From Rhodocytophaga rosea (GTDB taxonomy: Bacteria; Bacteroidota; Bacteroidia; Cytophagales; 172606-1): 64,000 nucleotides of DNA. Below, one piece after another: positions 28,339 through 38,120 of the stretch. The stretch spans positions 6,300,501-6,364,500 of the forward strand of contig NZ_CP048222.1 of the NCBI RefSeq assembly GCF_010119975.1, in the 5' to 3' direction. How positions within the stretch are numbered: the stretch's first letter is position 1; each line of letters starts with the position of its first letter. The notes under the pieces were generated by a model. It saw only the letters and a program-made list of their open reading frames with translations, ran no database searches and was not told the origin of the DNA. The position numbers were made by a program, and so were the translations under genes.

Positions 28339-30391
28339 TAACCCGTTTCTCTGGCGCCAGGTATAATGAATCGCTGGGTTGAATGTTGAAAGCTGTGTAA
28401 AATTCAGGAATATTCCGTACCACGCCATTTACCCGGAATTTGGCAGGGGAATGCGGATCAGTGTTTACCTGGTTTCTCAAAGATTCTGCTCTGGCAATAT
28501 TCAACCAGGCTTGCGCCCAGCCAATAAATACCCGTTGATCGCCGGTAAATCCATCAATCACCGGAGCAGGTTTGCCATTCAGGCTGGTTTTATATGCTTT
28601 GAGTGCAATGCTTAATCCACCCAGATCGCCAATGTTTTCACCCAGTGTATATTCTCCATTTACATTCAGATCATCAAATACTTTAAATGCATTGTATTGG
28701 GAAACCAGCGAAGTGGTCCGCTTCTTAAACTCTAATGAATCTGTTGAAGTCCACCAGTTGCGCATCACCCCATCTCCATCAAATGTGCTTCCCTGATCAT
28801 CGAAGCCGTGCCCGATCTCATGGCCGATTACGCCGCCAATCCCGCCATAATTTACCGCATCTTCCGCATTCATATCGAAGAAGGGTGGTTGTAGAATAGC
28901 AGCCGGAAAAACAATCTCATTCAAAGGCGGATTATAGTAGGCATTTACGGTTTGTGGCGTCATGCCCCACTCATCCCGGTCTACAGGTTTGCCCAGTTTT
29001 TTAATATTGCGGTTATATTCAAAAAGTGTAGCCCGTTTTGCATTGCCATACAAGTCGTTTTTTGCAATTTTAAGTTCAGCATAATCCCGCCATTTATCCG
29101 GATAGCCAATTTTAGGCGTAAATTTACTCAGTTTATGCAGTGCCTGTTTTTTGGTATCTTCACCCATCCAGTCGAGTTCCTTAATACTACTTTCATAGGC
29201 TTTCAGCAGGTTTTTTACAAGCGCCTCCATCCGTTCTTTCGCTTGTGGCGGAAAGTGATTTTTTACATATACCTTGCCTACCATTTCTCCCATACTGCCG
29301 TTTACCATATCCACCGCCCTGCGCCATTGCGGACGTTGCTCTTGTACTCCATTGAGTGTTTTACTGTAAAACTCAAAATTTTCTTTATCTAAATCTGTAT
29401 TTACTATGGTAGCCGAGCCATGTACCACACTCCAGGTCAAGTAGGTTTTCCAGGTGTCAATTGGTGTGTTTTTAAGGATGTTGTTCAGGCTTTTGGTATA
29501 TTCTACCTGTGTTATCACTACACTATCCTGCTTTTCTACCTCAGAGGCTTTTAAATACGTATTCCAGTCGAAATGAGGCATCAGGTTTTTTAAATCTTTC
29601 GCTGCATACTTATTATATAAGGCCACAATATCCCTGGTTTGTTCTTTTTTCATGTGTTTGGAAGCCATTTCTGTTTCCAGAGCCATAACCTTTCTTGCTT
29701 TCGTTTTGCTGTCAGAAACTCCTGCCAGTTTGAGCATATTTTCAATGTGGGTTACATACTTACTGCGGATGTCTTTCGATTTGGCATCATTGAGAAAGTA
29801 ATATTCTCTGTCGGGCAAACCCAGTCCATCCTGCCAGGTATGAAGCATATATTTCTTAGGATCTTTAAAATCCGTTTCTACACCCAGGGTAAATGGAACC
29901 AGATTTCCCATCTGATTGGCATAGGCAAAGTACGCAGGCAGGTCTTTGTGACTGGCGATGGCATTCACCTTACTGAATTCGGCAGCCAATGGAGCAATTC
30001 CTAAAGAATCTCTCCCTTTCATGTCCATATAAGACCCGTACAGATCACCAATTTTCTGCTCGTCAGATCCGTCAGTAAACTTTCCGGAGGCAGCCGCTTC
30101 AATAATTGCTTTTACATCTTCCTGTGCTTTATCGTCCAGCATGTGAAAAGCGCCATACGAAGATTTGTCAGCCGGAATTTTTGTTTTTTTTGCCCAGTTA
30201 CCATTGGCATAGGCAGTAAAATTGTCGCCGGGTTTCACAAGCGTATCCATGTTTTCAAATTCGATCCCCGATTGGAGAGCTTGTTCTTGGGTATCCGCTT
30301 GTTTTTCTGCCGTATTATTGCACGCAGATGCCCAGAGAAGCGAGCATACAAGCGTAGCAGCTTTCAGGTAGGAAATAGGGTTGGTGATCAT
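28328..30391 (-). CDS. M13-family zinc metallopeptidase lipoprotein
   Basis: A 687-residue neprilysin/PepO-type peptidase. The signal (LLWASAC, Cys24) makes it a lipoprotein. The N-terminal M13 domain spans about residues 45-420 and the catalytic domain about 480-687. Zinc site: His524-Glu525-x-x-His528 (VIGHEIGH) and Glu585 in GENIGDLGG; NAYYNPPLNEIVFPAAIL (482-500) is the substrate-edge strand. The C-terminal conserved W ends the protein (KRVKIW). It would cleave oligopeptides at the envelope. All key residues are present; full length for the family. A single-gene unit on the minus strand. Confidence 0.95.
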   Translation of the reverse strand: MITNPISYLKAATLVCSLLWASACNNTAEKQADTQEQALQSGIEFENMDTLVKPGDNFTAYANGNWAKKTKIPADKSSYGAFHMLDDKAQEDVKAIIEAAASGKFTDGSDEQKIGDLYGSYMDMKGRDSLGIAPLAAEFSKVNAIASHKDLPAYFAYANQMGNLVPFTLGVETDFKDPKKYMLHTWQDGLGLPDREYYFLNDAKSKDIRSKYVTHIENMLKLAGVSDSKTKARKVMALETEMASKHMKKEQTRDIVALYNKYAAKDLKNLMPHFDWNTYLKASEVEKQDSVVITQVEYTKSLNNILKNTPIDTWKTYLTWSVVHGSATIVNTDLDKENFEFYSKTLNGVQEQRPQWRRAVDMVNGSMGEMVGKVYVKNHFPPQAKERMEALVKNLLKAYESSIKELDWMGEDTKKQALHKLSKFTPKIGYPDKWRDYAELKIAKNDLYGNAKRATLFEYNRNIKKLGKPVDRDEWGMTPQTVNAYYNPPLNEIVFPAAILQPPFFDMNAEDAVNYGGIGGVIGHEIGHGFDDQGSTFDGDGVMRNWWTSTDSLEFKKRTTSLVSQYNAFKVFDDLNVNGEYTLGENIGDLGGLSIALKAYKTSLNGKPAPVIDGFTGDQRVFIGWAQAWLNIARAESLRNQVNTDPHSPAKFRVNGVVRNIPEFYTAFNIQPSDSLYLAPEKRVKIW

Positions 30392-30663
30392 AAAGTTATA
30401 CGAAAAAGCGTTTGATGTAAATAAGGTTGCAGGAGTAGATGCTAAAATAATTAAAGTAACTCATGCGCCGGTTCAAATAGTTTTGAAAAGTAAAACTAAC
30501 AAACAAAACCCAGTATGTTATAATCTATTCGTTTATGTATCGAGGAAGGATATATTTTCCCCGACGAGGCTTAACAGGATATACAGTCAAAACCCTTAAC
30601 TTGCCATAGTATATTATTAACCTAGACCATTAATTATGGTTAAATAGATTCATTTTACTGTTT

Positions 30664-31926
30664 ATGAAAGGTTTTTTCTGGATAGGAATATGTATTATCG
30701 CAATGGCTGGCAGGGCTTCTGCGCAGGATACAGCGGTTGTTGCAAGTATCAGGCAAGAAGTCAGGATCTATCCGGCTTGGCGCAGTATTTTGAGTGACGA
30801 GAGTTTTCCGGATTATATAGAATCAGATACGCTCTGGCAATCTTCGGTTAAAACTACTTTACAACAATTACTTAAACAGAAGTTTGGGGTAAGCCAGGTT
30901 TTGTTTACAAGATCTAATCCGGTAACGTACCAAGTTACAGGCAATGCTTCCCTTTCTAATACTTCTTTACCAGCAACCACAGGTGACCTGATGGTAGATA
31001 TTTATATGGTAATTAATCTGACCACTACATCTATGGATGAAACTGGGATTCCATCGAAAAACTTTAATCAGACGTGCCATATCCGGGTAACAAACAGGGA
31101 AAATAAGCCCGTATATGAAAGTACAACCGTTGTTCCGTTTCGTACCAGAGTAAACCCTGAAACCGGCATATATGGGATCGCTGAATTAAGTGCTACTAAT
31201 ATGAAGCAACTTTTTGAAGTATCACAGGCGGCTGCATTTGCATATACATCCAAAAAATTACCTGTCCGCACCTATGACCGGCCAGCTATTTCACACGATA
31301 AATACAAAGCGTTCCTTGAAAAAGCACAACTATTTTCCTTGGAAGAATTTGCACCAGATGTGCCTTTGCAAAAAGGACAGCCGCAACAAAACCGGTATAA
31401 TTTTCAGCCAGCGAAAAAAAATGCCAATGCCATGAAGCTAAGTTTAACCAGAAATTATACTGGCAATATACATTCACCAGAAGATGGATATACCTGCCGG
31501 GCGCTACTTACAAATGATTTTAATGAAGCTGCTTACCAGATGTGGGCGACTTTTCAATGGAAAAACAGGAGGGAAGATTCTACTCTACCAGCCAATGATG
31601 AGAAACCGGAAGTGATAGTGAAGTGTTTTTCAGAGGGGTTGCAACTGGGCGACTTTACCTTAAGCTCTAAAAAATTTGAAGGCATGACCGGGTATACTTC
31701 TTTTACAATACATCAATCTGCTCCCAGATATACCTTAGAACTCCGGCTGAACAACCAGGTAAAAGCGCTGATCCAGAAAAGTGGTGTAAGCCGTTCAGCG
31801 CAAGATAAAGTTCAGCAATACTATCTATACCTTCCTACGGAAGCCAGCCAGGAAGAAAAAGCCGAATTGCTGACAATCTTTATGATTTACAAGGTAGCTT
31901 CAGAATTCGGGCAGGATTACCTGTAA
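30664..31926 (+). CDS. Exported protein of unknown family
   Basis: A 420-residue protein with a Sec signal peptide (MKGFFWIGICIIAMAGRASAQ) and no further membrane segment. The mature part is mixed alpha/beta with no motif I recognise; a Lys/Gln-rich linker near 240-260 divides it into two parts. The coding bias is like that of neighbouring genes and the frame is long, so it is real. It runs towards the hybrid histidine kinase gene, the two ends being 26 bases apart. Probably periplasmic. No function is proposed. Confidence 0.75.
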   Translation: MKGFFWIGICIIAMAGRASAQDTAVVASIRQEVRIYPAWRSILSDESFPDYIESDTLWQSSVKTTLQQLLKQKFGVSQVLFTRSNPVTYQVTGNASLSNTSLPATTGDLMVDIYMVINLTTTSMDETGIPSKNFNQTCHIRVTNRENKPVYESTTVVPFRTRVNPETGIYGIAELSATNMKQLFEVSQAAAFAYTSKKLPVRTYDRPAISHDKYKAFLEKAQLFSLEEFAPDVPLQKGQPQQNRYNFQPAKKNANAMKLSLTRNYTGNIHSPEDGYTCRALLTNDFNEAAYQMWATFQWKNRREDSTLPANDEKPEVIVKCFSEGLQLGDFTLSSKKFEGMTGYTSFTIHQSAPRYTLELRLNNQVKALIQKSGVSRSAQDKVQQYYLYLPTEASQEEKAELLTIFMIYKVASEFGQDYL

Positions 31927-31952
31927 TGTAGGTATAGGTAGTATGCCTGAAA

Positions 31953-33956
31953 CTAAGCGCTTATTCTTTTGTGTAACATAATTTCCAGGTCGGCTACAAT
32001 AGTATTGCAAAAACCACTCATCTGTAGAACAGATTCCTCAAATAGTTGCGGCAGTGAAGAAGGATTTGCCAGTAGCTTGCGGGCATGTTCAATCTCATCA
32101 ATTAAGGCTTTGGCATTCAGCATATGAAACAACGTTTTCATATAATGAGCCGCAGACTCAAGCTGGGCCTCATTTTTTGTCGAAAGCGCATTCTGGTAAT
32201 TGGTTTTAAATTGCCTGAAAGAATGGATAGATAAATTCAGCATCTGGTACTGTGCTTCCTGATCACCGGCGCATACTTCCAGCAAGCCTTCATAATTCAG
32301 TTGTAAAGTAGCTACAGGATGTTTTTCTGGCATTGGCAATTGTTTTTGTGCAGTAGATTTAACTTCTATGCCGTTCAAACGGATATATTTGAGTATTTTC
32401 TGATACAATTCGTTGGGGTTAATAGGTTTGGCTGTAAAATCTGTAATGCCGGCCGCCATTGCCCGGTTATGTGTATCCAAAATTACACCTGCTGTTACGG
32501 CAATAATGGGAATATGGGCATTTTTGTCACCTAAGTTGCGAATAGCCCTGGTTGCTTCATAACCGCCCATTTCAGGCATTTGTAAATCCATCAGTATAAT
32601 ATCATAGGCTTTTATAGAAGCTTTATCAATAGCAAGCTTTCCATTGCTGGCATAATCAGGTTTTATGTTGAGTTGTTTAAGGAATTTGGTGGCTACAATC
32701 TGGTTAATCTCATTATCTTCCACCAGCAACAGTTTTACATGTCCCAGGTCAGTTCCGGCATAATCAACGGCTTCATGCACAGTTTCAATTTCTTCTTTTA
32801 AGCTTCTTTTGAACCCAAGTGTAAAGTAGAATACTGACCCTTTTCCAACACTGCTTTCAACATAAATCTGGCTGTTTTGTAGTTGTAGCAAGCGCTTTGT
32901 AATGGCAAGCCCCAAACCCGTACCTCCAAATCTGCGGGTGATATCTGTGTTTTCCTGGGTAAAGCTTTCAAAAATATAATCGAGCTTGTCTTTCGAAATT
33001 CCAATGCCGGTATCGATGATGGCAAAATTAAGCTTGAGGGTTTCTATATCTTCGCTTTCCAGCATAATATCGATAGTCACGCCCCCTTTTTCTGTAAATT
33101 TAATGGCATTGCTGATCAGGTTATTGAGTACCTGTGATAAACGTACCGGATCGCCTACCATCAATTTAGGCAAAGTGGGATCGAGGCGGATATGTAACCG
33201 GATACCTTTTTCGTCAGCTTTATAGTTAAGAGAGTTTTTAATATTATAAACGAGCTCTTTCAGATCAAAGGCTGTCTCTTCAAATATCATTTTACCAGCT
33301 TCAATCTTGCTCAGATCCAGAATGTCGTTGATAAGGACCAGCAGGTTCTCAGAAGAAAATTTAAGCGTTTTCAGATTATCAAGCTGATCAGGCCTTGGAT
33401 TTTCCTGCATTAATAAATGAGTCATGCCTATTACCGCATTCATAGGCGTACGGATTTCATGGCTCATGGCGGATAGAAATTGCTGTTTGGCAAGCCCAGA
33501 TTCTTCTGCATCCTGTTTGCCTTTAATTAAGGCTTGCTCTTGTATTTTCCTGTCCGTAATGTCTTCAAACGTGTACAGAAACTGATGGGGATTGCCTGAT
33601 GCCAGCCGGCTTGTAATTCTGCGGATAACCCGGTCATTACTGAGTAAAAGTTCATCTTCAGCACTCAATCGGCCATTTTCAAACACAAGTTGATTCGTAA
33701 GCGTAAAGGTTTGCTGAGGGATTAATTGCTTTGAGAGGTGTGTAATCAATTCACTATGCGTGACTTTTCCTTTTTGAAGAGCATTTTCCAGATTTTCTAA
33801 TTGCCATAATTTACAGAAAAGATAATTGCTATACAGTATAGTATTTGTATGAATATCAGCAGCGTAACAAGCAAAAGGGAGCGAATTTAGTACCTCGTTT
33901 GCCGGGGTAACTGGTGTTTCTGAAATGGTTCTGTTCCTTTGTAAAATTTGTATCAT
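31953..33956 (-). CDS. Hybrid histidine kinase (PAS-HisKA-HATPase-REC-HPt)
   Basis: A 667-residue soluble kinase. N-terminal PAS-like sensor (about 20-135), HisKA with phospho-acceptor His166 in SAMSHEIRTPMNAVIGM, HATPase with N-box Asn279/Asn283 (NLISNAIKFT), DTGIGI and GGTGLGL, then a receiver domain (LLLVEDN at 410-415, phospho-acceptor Asp457 in LMDLQMP, Lys510) and a C-terminal HPt domain with His604 in AAHYMKT. The layout allows His-Asp-His relay and release of phosphate to a separate regulator, not found nearby. No membrane segment is seen, so the signal is cytoplasmic or carried by the PAS. A palindrome lies 39 bases upstream of the start. Confidence 0.93.
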   Translation of the reverse strand: MIQILQRNRTISETPVTPANEVLNSLPFACYAADIHTNTILYSNYLFCKLWQLENLENALQKGKVTHSELITHLSKQLIPQQTFTLTNQLVFENGRLSAEDELLLSNDRVIRRITSRLASGNPHQFLYTFEDITDRKIQEQALIKGKQDAEESGLAKQQFLSAMSHEIRTPMNAVIGMTHLLMQENPRPDQLDNLKTLKFSSENLLVLINDILDLSKIEAGKMIFEETAFDLKELVYNIKNSLNYKADEKGIRLHIRLDPTLPKLMVGDPVRLSQVLNNLISNAIKFTEKGGVTIDIMLESEDIETLKLNFAIIDTGIGISKDKLDYIFESFTQENTDITRRFGGTGLGLAITKRLLQLQNSQIYVESSVGKGSVFYFTLGFKRSLKEEIETVHEAVDYAGTDLGHVKLLLVEDNEINQIVATKFLKQLNIKPDYASNGKLAIDKASIKAYDIILMDLQMPEMGGYEATRAIRNLGDKNAHIPIIAVTAGVILDTHNRAMAAGITDFTAKPINPNELYQKILKYIRLNGIEVKSTAQKQLPMPEKHPVATLQLNYEGLLEVCAGDQEAQYQMLNLSIHSFRQFKTNYQNALSTKNEAQLESAAHYMKTLFHMLNAKALIDEIEHARKLLANPSSLPQLFEESVLQMSGFCNTIVADLEIMLHKRISA

Positions 33957-34633
33957 GTATGTATAAAAGGCAACTAATGTATCATTCTGATTTTTATACC
34001 TGGCAGGTATAGATTTTTATAGTGATATATTGCATTTTCTGGTATTACATTACACACGTTGGAAAATGCTGCTTTTATCCTGCGTATATACCCCTCCATT
34101 CTGGCTGCGTTTCAATGGCATTAGATCGAGTTCAAAATCTTATTCCAAAGTTTTAATAACGTATTGAATATGTGACTTCGAATTCTCAATCGTTCGCCTC
34201 TGCAACATGGATTATAAGCTTACAGCTGATTTTTTTGGTCGTATGTGTTTGAAACTTATTCAGAACAAGAGTTTATTCCTTGAACCTGTTTTCCGGGTCT
34301 TTCAATCAGAAGTCTTCTATATAAATGTAACTAAATTCAGAACAGCCTGTGTAGGTATATCTTGCACTCCTGTTTTGCTGCCAGCTAACATCACGGAAAG
34401 AAGTGCAGAGTTAATTTAGTATTCAGATAATTCAGCCGTAAAAATTACTTTCCTGGCCATTTAGTTATTTTACATAAAACAGGTAAAAGGACTTGCCATT
34501 TTATCTTTTCATAGGATGTCCCAGACGGGCATCATTAAATAATATAATTTTGTAACAGCAAATGATTATTTACGTAGAATGATACAAATGCCGCATTGAG
34601 CCGGTAATTAATTTTCGATCAATCCTGACAGCT
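33957..34633. other. Gene-free spacer with a palindrome
   Basis: About 680 bases. It contains a 7-base inverted repeat with 3-base loop, TATACCT-GGC-AGGTATA, at 33995-34011, upstream of the kinase start, and a TAATTTTG element at 34545-34552. A 70-codon frame at 34207-34419 has no family signs and is not accepted. Confidence 0.5.
34545..34552 (+). promoter_or_regulatory. Possible -7 element for small lipoprotein
   Basis: TAATTTTG matches TAnnTTTG about 100 bases before the chosen start at 34655. No clear -33 element. Confidence 0.35.
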
Positions 34634-34654
34634 ATGGAATATTTTGGAAGAAAA

Positions 34655-34897
34655 ATGAGAATAAATACCCTGATAGGTTTACTAAGCCTGTCGGTGATGT
34701 TTGGCGCTTGCGATAGTACAGAAAAGAAACGTCAGAAAAATAAGGATGCCGCTCCTACAGAACGGTTTGAGGAAGCCAGCAGGGCCGATTCTCTTTCTAA
34801 CAATGATGTGAATTCTGATAATGATGGCAATGACGGAACAGCTAACGGCAGTATGCCTGAAAATGTAACAAAGCAAAAACCTAAAAATGATAATTAA
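34655..34897 (+). CDS. Small hydrophilic lipoprotein
   Basis: 80 residues from ATG 34655 (an in-frame ATG at 34634 adds seven residues). The signal MRINTLIGLLSLSVMFGAC places lipidated Cys19; the mature part is short, highly charged and Asn/Asp-rich with no predicted fold, like small Cytophagales lipoproteins of unknown role. A strong terminator follows 17 bases after the stop, which supports its being a real transcript. No family recognised. Confidence 0.6.
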   Translation: MRINTLIGLLSLSVMFGACDSTEKKRQKNKDAAPTERFEEASRADSLSNNDVNSDNDGNDGTANGSMPENVTKQKPKNDN

Positions 34898-34914
34898 GAT
34901 TACAAAAATGCATT

Positions 34915-34947
34915 AAAAAGCCTTACAGCATTGTTGTAAGGCTTTTT
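34915..34947 (+). terminator. Rho-independent terminator
   Basis: Perfect 13-base arms (AAAAAGCCTTACA at 34915-34927, complement at 34935-34947), 7-base loop and a T-run inside the right arm. It lies 17 bases after the small lipoprotein gene. Confidence 0.85.
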
Positions 34948-35084
34948 ATTTACACTTCTCTCAAATAGCCGAATCATTCAGATAATAATAAGTTAAGGCT
35001 AATCTGAGGAATAAGCTATTAATCTTCAATGCGTATTTTTCCGGTTAGCCAGGGCTTTCCAGGTAAATACAGATTCATTCCTGT

Positions 35085-35987
35085 CTAATTTTCGATATCA
35101 ATCAGGCTGTTTCTGGTTTCTACAGAATTAAGTCCGATTTTATTTCTTAGTTCATTTACCTGGCTCAATTCTGCTCTGGCAGGAGAATTCATGTAGCCAT
35201 ATCCTGTTTCTGTGCGGTTAGATTTTACTGCTAGATACCAGTCATCGATCATGGCAAATTCCCAGGGCGACATTTTTCCTTCGCTGATAGCTATAAGTAA
35301 TGCCGGTTTGAGAAACTGGTACAGTGTATCTTTTTGAACATATGCTGTTGAAATAGAATTGTGATGACTCATAATAGTGGCCATCCAATAATTATTACCT
35401 ATGAATTTTTCACCGGGGTAGCCTTTTTTCTGCAAAATCCGTGTAAACTCTGCCATCTGCCTTTCACTGTGAGGAGCAAATCTTCTTTCTGCATACCTAT
35501 CTTGTTTTTTTGGAGTAAAGGTGAATAAAGCTCCCAAAGCTTTCCATTGGTCTCTGGCAAACATCTTTTTTACTTGCTTGCGAACTTGCTGGTCAAATCC
35601 ATTTTCATACTGTTTGCGAAGGGATGGATATTCTTTTCTAATCGATTTCCATACTGGTTCCTTGCGTAGTTTTGCTAAAAACTTATTCTGTTTGATTGAT
35701 TTTATACTCCAACCTGCCGCCATTCCCTTCTTGAGATAATGTGTAGCTTTTTGCACATCATTCACCAGTAAGGCAAGCTGGGTTGCTACCTGGTAATCTT
35801 TTACAAATACAAAGTCATAACTGCTGAAGATATTTTCATACATAAGCAGGGCATCTGTATGTTTTTTATCAGCTATCAGATTTTCTGCTTTTATTACTTG
35901 CTGGTGATAAGTTGTGTAATCCTGAGCTGACAAAACACTTGCATCTGCCAGCAAGAACAAGAAAACGAGAATAGTTAGAATCTTCAT
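35085..35987 (-). CDS. Exported protein, TPR-like N-terminus, DUF6624-like C-terminus
   Basis: A 300-residue protein with signal peptide (MKILTILVFLFLLADASVLSAQ). Residues about 25-130 are helical and TPR-like (AENLIADKKHTDALLMYENIF, ATHYLKKGMAAGW). The C-terminal part has YPGEKFIGNNYWMATIMSHH and GKMSPWEFAMIDDWYLA, which weakly resemble DUF6624 (a GWPG..VG and GEVSPxDLAYLxDR pattern). No catalytic role is known for that family. It starts 49 bases after the cyclophilin stop on the same strand, so the two may be co-transcribed. Assignment of the C-terminal family is tentative. Confidence 0.65.
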   Translation of the reverse strand: MKILTILVFLFLLADASVLSAQDYTTYHQQVIKAENLIADKKHTDALLMYENIFSSYDFVFVKDYQVATQLALLVNDVQKATHYLKKGMAAGWSIKSIKQNKFLAKLRKEPVWKSIRKEYPSLRKQYENGFDQQVRKQVKKMFARDQWKALGALFTFTPKKQDRYAERRFAPHSERQMAEFTRILQKKGYPGEKFIGNNYWMATIMSHHNSISTAYVQKDTLYQFLKPALLIAISEGKMSPWEFAMIDDWYLAVKSNRTETGYGYMNSPARAELSQVNELRNKIGLNSVETRNSLIDIEN

Positions 35988-36036
35988 GCCATCATATTTC
36001 TTTCATTTCGCATTTAAAATTTAATTGAGATAGCAA

Positions 36037-36816
36037 TTATCTGGGTAGTACTTCCATTTTTATATTTACTTCTTCCAGGGGCCATTCCCGTTTATCCGTT
36101 TTAAGCGAAGCGATTTTATCCACCACATCCAGCCCTTCAGTTACTTCCCCGAAAATAGTATAACGTCCATCCAGCTGAGGTACCCCACCAATAGTTTTAT
36201 AGGCTTGCCGTTGTTCCGGAGTCAGGTTAAGTTTGAATTCTTTGCTGATGGCATCTAGTTGGGAATCCTTAAGTTTGGTGCCTTGTACAATAAAAAAATA
36301 ATGCGAAGAAGACCCGGCAAGGCTATCGAATTTAGCCATAGCAACAGCTCCTCTTTTATGAAAAAATTTAGCATTCGGTTCTATTGGAACTGTATACCTA
36401 TTAATACCCATTTTACGGTCGTCGGAGTCGCCGCCTTGAATCATAAAATCTTTAATTACCCGGTTAAATTCTCCCTGGTCGTAAAATTTGTTTTTTGCCA
36501 GACGGATAAAATTTGCCCGGTGTAATGGAGTTTCTTCAAACAGACGTATTTTAATATCTCCTAACCTGGTATGAATAATCACCTGGTTTTCGGGATTAGC
36601 TTTGCCATAGGCAGTTAATACTTCCCTTGCATTTTTCTCAGTGACAGGATTTTCCAGCAGGGGTTCGCTTTTATCTTTTACAGTACTCGGTTCAGAGGTA
36701 TTTTTTTTGAGGGTTTTCTGATAGGCTTTTTCCAGGCGGTCGTTGGCAGAATTGCCGCAAGCAGCCAGTAGTAGCACACAACTCAATATAAGCAGGTAAT
36801 GCAATTTTTTATTCAT
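36037..36816 (-). CDS. Cyclophilin-type peptidyl-prolyl isomerase lipoprotein
   Basis: A 259-residue lipoprotein (signal ending LLLAAC, Cys20) followed by a charged linker and a cyclophilin domain from about residue 75. Recognisable motifs: VIIHTRLGDIKIRLFEE, FYDQGEFNRVIKDFMIQGGD (catalytic Arg in FNRVI), GAVAMAK, SHYFFIVQG and YTIFGEVTEGLDVVDKIA. It should catalyse proline cis/trans isomerisation in the periplasm or at the outer membrane, aiding envelope protein folding. Some active-site positions differ from the eukaryotic enzyme, as is common in this bacterial branch. Upstream at 36869-36862 is a TATTTTTG promoter-like element. Confidence 0.92.
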   Translation of the reverse strand: MNKKLHYLLILSCVLLLAACGNSANDRLEKAYQKTLKKNTSEPSTVKDKSEPLLENPVTEKNAREVLTAYGKANPENQVIIHTRLGDIKIRLFEETPLHRANFIRLAKNKFYDQGEFNRVIKDFMIQGGDSDDRKMGINRYTVPIEPNAKFFHKRGAVAMAKFDSLAGSSSHYFFIVQGTKLKDSQLDAISKEFKLNLTPEQRQAYKTIGGVPQLDGRYTIFGEVTEGLDVVDKIASLKTDKREWPLEEVNIKMEVLPR

Positions 36817-36861
36817 GGGTCATCCAATTAAATTTGTCACCCAATTCAGGGGCGGCACCTT

Positions 36862-36869
36862 CAAAAATA
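36862..36869 (-). promoter_or_regulatory. Possible -7 element TATTTTTG for cyclophilin
   Basis: Reads TATTTTTG on the minus strand, 46 bases before the cyclophilin start, the same octamer as in the TonB receptor promoter. No matching -33 TTG was found. Confidence 0.4.
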
Positions 36870-37609
36870 GTAATTTCTATTTGAAAGAATCTGAGTTTCC
36901 GCCTGATTTTGTCTTTTGGAAAACTCTTTACTGGCTCTTATTACTTTATTATTGGTTTTTGAACTGAATGAGTAATAGTGATAATTTATATTTTATAAGC
37001 AAGCCGGTTTGCCCAAAAATACTTCATCGTAAAAAGCTTTACGTTCTTTGTTTCAGATAATGAAAAGTAGAAAAGATAACTTATTATAATACTGCTTATT
37101 AGCTTTGAAAATGATTGGCCATCTATGCGGATAGGAAATAAATAATTGGATCAACTTTGTGGATGTAGAACTCCTGATTTATACCCTATTGCAAAATAAA
37201 TTACGAAATGTTTATTACTAAAATTTGATACTTATTACATTCATTTTGCACATATTCTATGAGCATTAGCCAGAACAGGTAAAAGATTATGTGTAAACTA
37301 AATTTCTTGTAAGAGACAACAAAACAATTAATTTGACGATATTAACTGTAAATTTTTATACTTTCAGCACTATATCGGCTGATTTACAAAATAATTATGG
37401 TATAAAAATTATGGAACAGAGATGTTGCCCCATCAAATAATACAATATTTATTTCATTCCTTTCTTACGCAGTGCAGGTAAACAATTTATTTTATCTTTA
37501 TTATCAATATCATAAGCTTTTGAGATAAATATATATATTAGCACTTAAATGCTTTCAGGCTGTAAACCTTAAATCTAACGTTAAAAAAATTTTAAGCTAT
37601 TCATTAAAT
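36870..37609. other. Gene-free divergent spacer
   Basis: About 740 very AT-rich bases. A TAGCTTTG octamer occurs at 37100-37107 but no gene starts near it. Nothing else was recognised. Confidence 0.5.
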
Positions 37610-37999
37610 ATGATCTTATATCAAAAGCCCTATCTAACAATTGAACATGATGAAAGTTTATCATGTCTGATTCAGCGGTGGAAAGGATTTGCTACTTCCG
37701 ACCAGTTCAGAGAAGGCATCAAGCAATCAGTGTTATATTTTGAAGAGAAAAAAATTAATAAACTCATCAGCGACACCAAGGATTTTGCAGTGGTAAAGAA
37801 AGATGATACCGATTGGGTAGCCAGTCATGCAACGCCTATTATGGTAAAGAATGGCTTAAAGTATATGGCCTTTATCCTTCCTACCAATGTATTTACCCAG
37901 GTTTCGGTGAATAATTTTAAAAGCAAGGCCGACGATATTCTTCAGATTCAATATTTTGACGATTACAGCAAGGCTATTCACTGGCTGTCCAGTTTGTAA
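37610..37999 (+). CDS. STAS/SpoIIAA-like small protein
   Basis: A 129-residue cytoplasmic protein with alternating strands and helices like the STAS / SpoIIAA-like family: an initial strand pair (YLTIEHDESLSCLIQRWKGF), helix with FREGIKQSVLYFEE, strand INKLISDTKDFAVV and a late MAFILP strand. In Bacteroidota, proteins of this size and pattern are common single-domain genes of unknown target. No serine of a classical anti-sigma antagonist can be assigned with confidence. A terminator follows at 38068-38098. The STAS label is inferred from pattern only. Confidence 0.6.
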   Translation: MILYQKPYLTIEHDESLSCLIQRWKGFATSDQFREGIKQSVLYFEEKKINKLISDTKDFAVVKKDDTDWVASHATPIMVKNGLKYMAFILPTNVFTQVSVNNFKSKADDILQIQYFDDYSKAIHWLSSL

Positions 38000-38067
38000 T
38001 AATTATTTCAGATAAATGATACGTTAAAGCTGTAGATTTTATTTAATTATCCAGCTATTAAAATACA

Positions 38068-38098
38068 AAGCGGAACTCCTTTTACAAGAGTTCCGCTT
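38068..38098. terminator. Bidirectional terminator
   Basis: Perfect 11-base arms (AAGCGGAACTC at 38068-38078, complement at 38088-38098), 9-base loop, followed by a T-run at 38101. It sits between the converging STAS-like and GRAS genes. Confidence 0.85.
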
Positions 38099-38120
38099 CT
38101 TTTTGTACTATTCTATATAT

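Noticed and set aside
30629-30643. ACCAT-N5-ATGGT palindrome before the unknown exported gene
   Set aside because: Arms of only five bases in AT-rich DNA are expected by chance, and the position is not tied to a promoter.
34207-34419. 70-codon open frame in the spacer upstream of the small lipoprotein
   Set aside because: No signal, motif or promoter; amino-acid composition looks random for AT-rich spacer DNA.
37100-37107. TAGCTTTG promoter octamer
   Set aside because: No -33 element and no gene within 500 bases downstream.
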